From contig NZ_CP115160.1 in NCBI RefSeq assembly GCF_027594545.1, positions 2,985,001-3,049,000 of the forward strand: a stretch of DNA of 64,000 nucleotides, written 5' to 3'. The position numbers were made by a program, and so were the translations under genes. Source of the stretch: Algoriphagus sp. TR-M9 (GTDB taxonomy: Bacteria; Bacteroidota; Bacteroidia; Cytophagales; Cyclobacteriaceae). Position 1 is the first letter of the stretch. The number at the start of each line of letters is the position of its first letter. The notes under the pieces were generated by a model. The model saw only the letters and a list, made by a program, of their open reading frames with translations, was not told the origin of the DNA and made no database searches. Shown here piece by piece: positions 25,687 through 32,836 of this stretch.

Positions 25687-28600
25687 TTATTTCGGCTTGA
25701 TAATAGAAGAACCTAAAATACTTCCTCCTATCACCTCGATCTTAGAAGTCAGCAGATCTCCAGTGGACAAAACCGTAGTAGGGCGCAGTCGAAGACCTCC
25801 ATCCAAAGGCAAAATAAACTGCTTGTCTTGCTTCAGCTTCTGATTTTCGTCAAAAACTTTGGTAGTAAACCTCGCATCAGTAGCTCCACCAGAAGAAATC
25901 AGATCTATCCCTTCATTGCCGGGCTTAAACTGGATTTTCAGATCCTTATTGGTATCAGCAGGCACCTTCTCCATGCGATATTGGATGGTTTCCTTTCCGA
26001 TTTTTTGGCTAAACTCCAAATCGTATGTTTTGTGGTTCTTACTCAAAATCGTCACCGAATTGCTAGCCTCTCCCAAACCTTTCACATCATAAGTTTCAGA
26101 TTCTCCTCTCAGAATCGGACTATGGATTTTAAACTCTCCAGTCAGATTTTTTACTGCATAATCAAACTTTGCATTTTTAGTTCCTTTGATTTTATGGATG
26201 AAATCATTTGAAAATGCCTGACCCTTTTGATAGTAAGCATGCCCATTAGATCTTGAATCCAGTCCATGGACCGGTACAAACATATTCCGTCTCAAAGAGG
26301 CCTGACTTTGCGCTAGCTTGCCTCCATCCAGGTTTTTACCCTTTGAGTCTGTGATGGATTCTGTCTCTCCGCTGTCTGCAAAAATCAAAACCGTCCCTGC
26401 CAAAATCAGCAGAATTATATCCCAGACCGGGGTTCTAGGCTCCCTGTTCAGTACATTCCAGGGCATATATTGCAGTCTACCCCCAGACCAAGCCCCTCCA
26501 CTGTATGCCCTACCGTTATTGTAACTGTAGGTATTGGTACGTCGATTGATAAAAATGGAACGAGTGCCGGAAGTAATGTTAGGGTCAAAGCACACAATCT
26601 CCCAATTGTCCCCGTTCTTTTTCCACTGATGTGGCAAAATACAATGGGGTGCTCCACTGAAATCGTAATTTTGAGAGATGCAGAGAACCGGATTATTTCC
26701 ACAGTTATAATGGTGAAGGGATTCCTCGAAAACTCCCACCGGATCATGCGTATTGCCAGAGATAAACTGCCCCACAAACCACCATATAGCGGCAGCTCCT
26801 ACCTGGTACTGGTGCTTGATGTTAAATTCACGCTCTGTCTGATTCCAGTTAAATCTATTGAGCTGTTTACCAAATCTACTCAGGCACTTTCTGGCATAAA
26901 TCCCTTCCAGTGACATCCCGAAGCAATTGCCTCCGGCTGCTAGTTCTTTGACTGCCAATTCATAAAAAGTAGATTTCAAGGAGACATGATCAAAGAAATT
27001 TGCTCCTGTAGTCACATCTCTAAATGCCGCCGCGTAAGTATTCCAACTGATGATATTAGTACCTTGATTGGGCACACCCCAGAAGTAATAATCTCGGTCT
27101 GACATGGTTCCCTGTTTAATTTTGGGGCGAACAGACCAGTCTAACCTCAAACTATGGGTTCCAGTTGAACTATTGAAAATCCCATTATTCGTTTTCATTC
27201 CCCAGGCATTGGCGGCATTCAGTTCCAAACTAAAATGCCCCAAGTTATCATCGCCTCCACCAAATGGCCTTCCATTATCACTGTCCCAAGCTTGAAAGTC
27301 GAAGAGCACTTTCTTATGAATATTGTTTGGCACAAAAGTTCTCCTCAACGTATAATTGACCGTTTTTTCGGTAGTATTGGAGTAGGTTCCGTTTTGTGGA
27401 ATCACTGAGCTAAAGACCTGATGACCATTTTCCTTAGCGATGATTTTAGCATAGATATCACTATCATCTTTAAAGAAAATATCAGAATCGGCATCCCTCA
27501 CTCTTATTCTGGTGATATGGATTTCGAAAGGATAACACACGTAGGTGCCGGCTGATCCGAACCATACTATGGCTCCATTTTGGAAACTGTTCATTTTGGA
27601 ACCGGAGGAACCGGGCACATCACTTTCGTTGGAAGTAGGAAATCCCAAACTGCCAATAGCACCACCAATGCTATGGTATTTGGCTCGAATGGCTCCATGG
27701 ACCTCAAAAGCCCCTGTAGCTCCAGACCAATAGATAGAGCATGACTCAAACTCACTCAGCTTCCCTACCGTTCTAGTGCCACTTTTCACATCTTTTTCAT
27801 CCGTGAGCGGAAAGCCAAATTTGGCAGGTCCACCTAAAGCCAAATACCGGGCTAAGATGGATCCATGTACCTCAAAGGCTCTGGCAGCTCCATTTTTATA
27901 GTACATTCTACCGCCTTGAAACACCTGCTGTTTCCCTGAGGAAACTCTCCCGGCCACACCTGTAGGTAATCTCATAACAGATGAATCTTCGCCCAACTCA
28001 CAATAATCCACATAAATCTGCCCGGTCACAGCCTTTGCTCCGGTAGCTGAGGACCAATAGATGGCTCCCTTACGGAAAACACTTTTGCGAACACTTGGAG
28101 AATTTCCGGCTTGCTCATCTGAAATCAACTCTCCAAGCTCCCTTTTCATCACAGTGGATAAGCTTTGGTAGTAGGCATAAATTGCCCCATACATGGCGAA
28201 AGCCCCAAAGTACCTATTGTACAAAATCGCACCCCCAGTGTAAGTTTGGATAGAACCTCCATTGGTTTCCCGGCTCAACTTCCCTGTGGGAGTACCTAGA
28301 TACCTATCCTTTCGGAACTCCTCAAATTTGTAAGAAATATGCCATTGAGCAGACTCCCGATTGGCATCCAAGGTATCTTCAAGATAATTCGGGATGCCGT
28401 CATGAACTTCTAAAATTGCCATTTCTCCGGTAAATGGATGACGGGCACCATCCACCCAGGCTCCTATGAAAAGCGAGGATCCAGTCCCGGCCTTCAGCGT
28501 ACCCTCTGGCAAAGCATAACTCATCAGCAATCTCCCATCTACAAATACCGCCAAGGTGTCCAGGTCATAGGCTACTTCCAGTCTACTCCAAGTGTTCAAC

Positions 28601-29001
28601 AAGATCTCCTTGTCATACTTGGTATTGGGACCTGTCCAGCCGTAATGTGGAGAATTCACCGATACATTCAGGTAAAAACTATTGGAATTGGACCCTGGTA
28701 ATAGGAAGATTGCAATCGGCAGTGAGTTGGTCTCAAACAGGTTAACCCTACTGCTTACCCTGCTGGTTACCCTGAAGATGGTTCTCACCGCAAACTGCTT
28801 GAAGTTGTACTCCGCCTTCTGTACAGATGCCCTGATGACGCTAGTACCATTAAACTGGATTGCCTGAGGGAAATTCCCCCAACCTGACACATTCCCAGGC
28901 CCGGTCACCACTGAGCAATTCCTGACGCTTGCCCGCTTACTTCCATCTGGATTTTTCACATCCAGATCATTCAGTAGATAATCAATTATTTTGGTAGACA
29001 T
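25687..29001 (-). CDS. Composite LamG / LGFP-repeat / papain-like cysteine peptidase-like protein
   Basis: A 1104-residue protein with no evident signal peptide (MSTKIIDYLLNDLDVKN). Residues about 40-210 look like a concanavalin A/LamG jelly roll (NGTSVIRASV, NTWSRLEVAYD). Residues about 230-485 hold LGFP-type repeats, for example SLGFPTSNE and KFGFPLTDE with GAFEVHGAI. Residues about 490-620 look like a C2-like beta sandwich. Residues about 620-840 carry a papain-like arrangement: Cys693 in GGNCFGMS, His786 in APHCILPH and Asp806 in VCFDPN. A single hydrophobic segment follows near residues 853-870, then 230 beta-rich residues. The peptidase reading is inference from residue spacing. A related terminator lies on each side of the gene. 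Confidence 0.8.
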   Translation of the reverse strand: MSTKIIDYLLNDLDVKNPDGSKRASVRNCSVVTGPGNVSGWGNFPQAIQFNGTSVIRASVQKAEYNFKQFAVRTIFRVTSRVSSRVNLFETNSLPIAIFLLPGSNSNSFYLNVSVNSPHYGWTGPNTKYDKEILLNTWSRLEVAYDLDTLAVFVDGRLLMSYALPEGTLKAGTGSSLFIGAWVDGARHPFTGEMAILEVHDGIPNYLEDTLDANRESAQWHISYKFEEFRKDRYLGTPTGKLSRETNGGSIQTYTGGAILYNRYFGAFAMYGAIYAYYQSLSTVMKRELGELISDEQAGNSPSVRKSVFRKGAIYWSSATGAKAVTGQIYVDYCELGEDSSVMRLPTGVAGRVSSGKQQVFQGGRMYYKNGAARAFEVHGSILARYLALGGPAKFGFPLTDEKDVKSGTRTVGKLSEFESCSIYWSGATGAFEVHGAIRAKYHSIGGAIGSLGFPTSNESDVPGSSGSKMNSFQNGAIVWFGSAGTYVCYPFEIHITRIRVRDADSDIFFKDDSDIYAKIIAKENGHQVFSSVIPQNGTYSNTTEKTVNYTLRRTFVPNNIHKKVLFDFQAWDSDNGRPFGGGDDNLGHFSLELNAANAWGMKTNNGIFNSSTGTHSLRLDWSVRPKIKQGTMSDRDYYFWGVPNQGTNIISWNTYAAAFRDVTTGANFFDHVSLKSTFYELAVKELAAGGNCFGMSLEGIYARKCLSRFGKQLNRFNWNQTEREFNIKHQYQVGAAAIWWFVGQFISGNTHDPVGVFEESLHHYNCGNNPVLCISQNYDFSGAPHCILPHQWKKNGDNWEIVCFDPNITSGTRSIFINRRTNTYSYNNGRAYSGGAWSGGRLQYMPWNVLNREPRTPVWDIILLILAGTVLIFADSGETESITDSKGKNLDGGKLAQSQASLRRNMFVPVHGLDSRSNGHAYYQKGQAFSNDFIHKIKGTKNAKFDYAVKNLTGEFKIHSPILRGESETYDVKGLGEASNSVTILSKNHKTYDLEFSQKIGKETIQYRMEKVPADTNKDLKIQFKPGNEGIDLISSGGATDARFTTKVFDENQKLKQDKQFILPLDGGLRLRPTTVLSTGDLLTSKIEVIGGSILGSSIIKPK

Positions 29002-29315
29002 ATTGAAAAAAGTTTAGATGAACTGATAGTTAATTGACTTAGGAAAATCCTAACTCACTACAAGTTAGATTTTTATCTACTTTCCATCAACAATTCAAAA
29101 TCAATGATCAGCAGTAATCAATTGCTCTAAAAATCAAATTCTCAGTAATCATAAAAAAACTCAATACCTGCGCTGTCTTGTGATATTTATTGCCAATAAT
29201 CCAGAATTCACCACTGCAAATACTGTTTCAAAACACTATTTACCTTAAAAACAGCATACCTATTTTGACCTGCTCAAGCAGAGCTTAAGCCAATGAAGTG
29301 AGCCATTGGAACACC
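29002..29315. other. AT-rich gene-free spacer
   Basis: No coding frame, tRNA or promoter-like match is convincing in this interval. It is AT-rich and should contain the promoter of the 1104-residue protein gene on the minus strand, but no TTTG/TAnnTTTG pair at good spacing is seen. Confidence 0.4.
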
Positions 29316-29351
29316 AAAAAAAAGATGCCACCTCCATCCGGAAGTGACATC
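29316..29351 (-). terminator. Terminator after the ferritin-like gene pair
   Basis: GATGTCACTTCC pairs with GGAGGTGGCATC over 12 pairs (two G-U) with a 4-base loop on the minus strand, followed by T8. It ends the transcript of the two ferritin-like genes. Confidence 0.88.
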
Positions 29352-29384
29352 TAACCACTCAACCCCAACTAATAAACCATTCTC

Positions 29385-30203
29385 TTAAGCCAGGAATAGC
29401 GAGGCTATCCCCAAGACTTGATCCTTGCTGAGCGGCTCATCCCATCCTTCGGAAACAGCCCCAGCATCAATACCGGTCAGATTTACCACATTTACACCCC
29501 CGTGCGTGACATTATCTTCACCAGCATAGATCGGCTGAGTCGCAGATGGTAATGATCCTATGGATGCATTGGTGATCCACCCTTTGACAGTGTCCTGTCC
29601 TTTTTTTGTCCTAAGTCTCCTGACCATAGAGGCGTGTCTGGCCTCCACGGAGTGTATAGAAAGCGCCGCAGTGAGCACGACATCATTTTCCATGGCATTT
29701 CCAGCCTGGCCTTTATAAGCTCTCACTCCGGTGTCTTCGAATGCTTGGGACAAAGCCAAAAAAGTAGGATAATCGGAGAAAGGCATAAAATTGCCCCCTG
29801 CGGTAAAGTCAAACTCAGGCTCTGCTACCGGAGTACCCATCAGTACATTACCTATCACCTCGGTCAAGAAATCCACATGGGCTTTTTCATGGTCACGGAT
29901 TTTAGCAAAAATCGCAGCATCCGCTCCATCAATAACTCCGGACTCAATCCCCATTTGGTAGTATCTATACTCCAGGTGTTCCAGTGTCAAAGCGTAGTTC
30001 AATACGCCGATCAGGCTTTCTGTATCAGCTTTGGCTACTTTTGGCAGCGCGGTCATTAAGCCCAAGGGCACAGCAGCCATGGCTACTTTTTTACTCATAT
30101 CTCCAAACTGGCGAAAGGCCTCTCTTCTGGAGTAAAATCTATCTTTTTCTTCCGGACTATTGGTATCCGGGCACATGGTATCAAGCAATTTTAATAAGTT
30201 CAT
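29385..30203 (-). CDS. Tat-exported ferritin-like domain protein (second of pair)
   Basis: A 272-residue protein of the Ferritin_2 (PF13668) type, a four-helix bundle found in bacterial and plant proteins, some linked to desiccation or iron. Its N-terminus has a twin-arginine-like signal with SRREAFRQF at residues about 26-34, followed by a hydrophobic h-region (KVAMAAVPLGLMTALPKVAKA, cut as VAMAAVPLGLMTALP). The helices contain ALTLEHLEYRYYQMG and KIRDHEKAHVDFLTEV, with Glu/His pairs like metal ligands, and SVEARHASMVRRLR. Whether it binds iron is unproven. It lies 25 bases after its paralogue. Confidence 0.85.
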   Translation of the reverse strand: MNLLKLLDTMCPDTNSPEEKDRFYSRREAFRQFGDMSKKVAMAAVPLGLMTALPKVAKADTESLIGVLNYALTLEHLEYRYYQMGIESGVIDGADAAIFAKIRDHEKAHVDFLTEVIGNVLMGTPVAEPEFDFTAGGNFMPFSDYPTFLALSQAFEDTGVRAYKGQAGNAMENDVVLTAALSIHSVEARHASMVRRLRTKKGQDTVKGWITNASIGSLPSATQPIYAGEDNVTHGGVNVVNLTGIDAGAVSEGWDEPLSKDQVLGIASLFLA

Positions 30204-30228
30204 ATCTATAGTTGTTTAAGGTGGTGAA

Positions 30229-30924
30229 TTAAGAAGAAGGCAACATACTGCCATCAAGTGGCGTGGTCACATAAGTACTGGCTGCTGTCAATACTTCCGA
30301 AAACGAAAGTGTACGCTCCAGTCCATTGGCATCGATGATATCATCTCCGGCAAAGTCTGCCGTACCCGGATTGATCAGATCTCTAATCGCCGCGGCATGC
30401 CTGGCCTCTACGGAGACGATCTTACCGGCAATCAGCAAGTAATCCACATTTTCAATGAATTGACCTGCTCCATTGTAAGCGGCCACTCCCAGGTCCTCAA
30501 AGGTCTTGGCAGCCATTAATACGGATGATCTGCTATTGAAATCTATACTGCTGAAGTCAACCGATAGGTCTTCTATGGCGGCGTCTCCCAGTGCTGCTTT
30601 GAAAAAATCTCTATGCGCTCTTTCGTGCTTTTCCAAGTCGCCCATAATCTGCTTCTCCTCTGCGCTGGCATTGGCAAAGTACCCACCTGTCATCACCGTA
30701 GCATAGAAGGCAGCTTCTAATTGCTCAAGAGCATAGGCATAATTCAAAATCCCTACATCTCCCGAACCCAGACTGACTGCTGGATTTATTGGGATCTGCT
30801 CTTCATCGTCACATCCCATCAGAAGTAATCCCGCGCCGGCTACAGAAAGTGAACTGTACTTAAGAAAATCTCGGCGATTGGCTTTTTTCACTAAAGCCTT
30901 TGGTTTGATCAAGTCATTTTTCAT
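30229..30924 (-). CDS. Tat/lipoprotein ferritin-like domain protein (first of pair)
   Basis: A 231-residue protein with a Tat-type motif NRRDFLKYSSLSVAGAGLLLMGC, cut as NRRDFLKYSSLS, that ends in a lipobox-like LLMGC, so it may be a Tat-exported lipoprotein. The ferritin-like bundle shows YALEQLEAAFYATVM, LEKHERAHRDFFKAAL and SVEARHAAAIRDL with the same Glu-x-x-His spacing as its neighbour. It is the first gene of the pair. The two share domain design but differ at the N-terminus and in length, which suggests an old duplication with different membrane attachment. Role unknown. Confidence 0.85.
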   Translation of the reverse strand: MKNDLIKPKALVKKANRRDFLKYSSLSVAGAGLLLMGCDDEEQIPINPAVSLGSGDVGILNYAYALEQLEAAFYATVMTGGYFANASAEEKQIMGDLEKHERAHRDFFKAALGDAAIEDLSVDFSSIDFNSRSSVLMAAKTFEDLGVAAYNGAGQFIENVDYLLIAGKIVSVEARHAAAIRDLINPGTADFAGDDIIDANGLERTLSFSEVLTAASTYVTTPLDGSMLPSS

Positions 30925-31444
30925 GTTGTGAGTGTTTAAGGTTAATAATCCGGTTTATGGTTTTCATAAAAAGGCTTGTCTGCTGATCTCAGAAATCTTT
31001 GATCTCGCATCTTGCCATCAGTTACGAAGCCCATACTTCAACTGGATTGAGCAAACCCCGAACTTTTTTGAGATATATCAAAAAGCCATCCGCACGTCTA
31101 GCCCCCAAAGTGGATTTTGAATACTTCTTTCACCCTTTTGTACTCACATAAAAGTCCTTAATCACAACTATTACCTTTACGAAAAATTCTTAGAATTAGT
31201 AATCTCTATGTTACTATCCGCTTTTCTAACCTTAAGCGACCAAAGCGATTTAGGATTTCGCAGAATTAAAAAATGTAGGGCTCTTTGGTCTTCGCTCAGC
31301 CATCTTCTCGACCAAAGGGAATTAAGTAACTACTAAGATTCCGTATATTCATTACCAGTATAAAATCTATAACCTTAAATCCAGCTCCTCGCCAAAGTAC
31401 TATTCTTTAGCAAACGCAATTAGCAGTCACCCAAAAACAATCTC
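30925..31444. other. Gene-free region between ferritin-like pair and FG-GAP gene
   Basis: About 520 bases without a supported gene. A short open frame on the plus strand (30932-31120) has no recognisable protein features. AAAGCGATT/AATCGC-type words and CCAAAG boxes recur near 31230-31320, but no structured RNA or strong promoter pair is visible. Confidence 0.4.
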
Positions 31445-32632
31445 ATGATGCACCTCACTTTTCTTCACAACATGGGCAGTAGATGGATTTCCATTTTGGC
31501 CCTGTCTATTATCTCAAATGCTGCAATTGCCCAAGAACATCAGTCCGACTTCAAGAAAACAGTAATCACCCGGGATTTTCTATCTGAAGGAGTGGCGGTC
31601 GCAGATATCAATAGAGACGGCCAAACGGACATTGTAGCCGGATATTATTGGTTTGAAGCTCCCAGCTGGAAAAAGCATCAAATCTCAGCTTCGCGGGCAT
31701 TTAACCCTAGGGAAGAGTATAGCAATTCCTTCCTGAACCTGGGCATGGATGTCAATCTGGACGGTTGGGACGATGTGGTAATCATAGATTATCCCGGCAC
31801 CCCGGCCTATTGGTTTGAAAATCCAAAAACTGAAAGTGACAACTGGAAGAAGCATATCATAGCCGATTCCGTGGGTATTTCTATAGAATCTCCGGGATTC
31901 ATCGATATGGATGGAGATGGACGTCTGGATATTCTATGTGGGGACTATGAAAAACGACAGATCATCTGGCTTCAGGCTCCCACTTCACCTGGAGACACAG
32001 TTTGGAAGCGACACGCCCTTTCTGAAGAAAATGTCCCGGGTACAGACCGCTTTTCGCATGGGTTGGGCTATGGAGATATAAATGGTGACAATATCAAGGA
32101 TGTGGTGATTTCGGAAGGTTGGTTTGAAGGCAAAACAAATCTCAAGTCCGGAGATTGGATTTTTCACCCTGTCAAAATCTCTGACCCAGCCTCGCATATG
32201 CAAATTTTAGATGTAAATGGGGATTTCAAAAACGATGTCGTCTCGGCTTCTGCACATTCCCTGGGCGTGTGGTGGCAGGAGTATGTGAATGACAGCACTT
32301 TCAAGACCCACCTGATCTCCAACCTGACCGCCCAGACTCATGCCACTCAAATGGCTGATCTTAACGGAAATGGAAAAATGGAAATGATTACCGGGAAACG
32401 GTATTTAGCGCATAACGGAAATGACGCGGGAGATGATGACACGCCATTTTTGTTTTACATAGAATTCACGCCTTGGATTGGACCTTTTTTCCGAGAGCAT
32501 ATCATAGACAATGACTCCGGAGCCGGACTGAATATCACCGTAGAAGACATGAACGATGATGGCAAACCAGACATAATAATCGCCAATAAGAACGGGGTGT
32601 TTTACTTCGAAAATCAATTGAACCCAAAATGA
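31445..32632 (+). CDS. Secreted FG-GAP/VCBS-repeat protein
   Basis: A 395-residue protein with a signal peptide: the stretch around WISILALSIISNAAIAQ ends near residue 30 (if the ATG at 31445 is used) or residue 21 if translation starts at the third Met (31472). The mature part is a beta-propeller-like repeat set; calcium-type loops read DINRDGQTDIV, DMDGDGRLDILCG, DINGDNIKDVV, DLNGNGKMEMI and DMNDDGKPDII. Such proteins are extracellular or periplasmic binding modules. It precedes a cytochrome c/HEAT lipoprotein, 204 bases on, and may belong with it. No catalytic domain. Confidence 0.88.
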   Translation: MMHLTFLHNMGSRWISILALSIISNAAIAQEHQSDFKKTVITRDFLSEGVAVADINRDGQTDIVAGYYWFEAPSWKKHQISASRAFNPREEYSNSFLNLGMDVNLDGWDDVVIIDYPGTPAYWFENPKTESDNWKKHIIADSVGISIESPGFIDMDGDGRLDILCGDYEKRQIIWLQAPTSPGDTVWKRHALSEENVPGTDRFSHGLGYGDINGDNIKDVVISEGWFEGKTNLKSGDWIFHPVKISDPASHMQILDVNGDFKNDVVSASAHSLGVWWQEYVNDSTFKTHLISNLTAQTHATQMADLNGNGKMEMITGKRYLAHNGNDAGDDDTPFLFYIEFTPWIGPFFREHIIDNDSGAGLNITVEDMNDDGKPDIIIANKNGVFYFENQLNPK

Positions 32633-32777
32633 CATGCATGCATAAGGCAAACTTTATAATTTCAGAATAGCCGCAGCTTGCCAAGCTTAAAATATACCCT
32701 TCACCATAGAAATACGCCAAATTTCACGGGAACTGAGTTTCTATTGATAATATCAAGCCTTTTAAAATTGAAGCTGA

Positions 32778-32785
32778 TATATTTG
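32778..32785 (+). promoter_or_regulatory. Possible -7 element of the cytochrome c/HEAT gene
   Basis: TATATTTG is an exact TAnnTTTG match, 51 bases upstream of the ATG at 32837. No TTTG -33 box is found at 19-21 bases, so confidence is low. Confidence 0.35.
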
Positions 32786-32836
32786 AGGTTGCGAAACAGG
32801 ATCGCAAAATAGTAAACCTCTAATTCCCCTTTTAGC

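Noticed and set aside
30932..31120. 62-codon plus-strand frame in the gap before the FG-GAP gene
   Set aside because: No recognisable domain, signal or conserved motif, and no start context.
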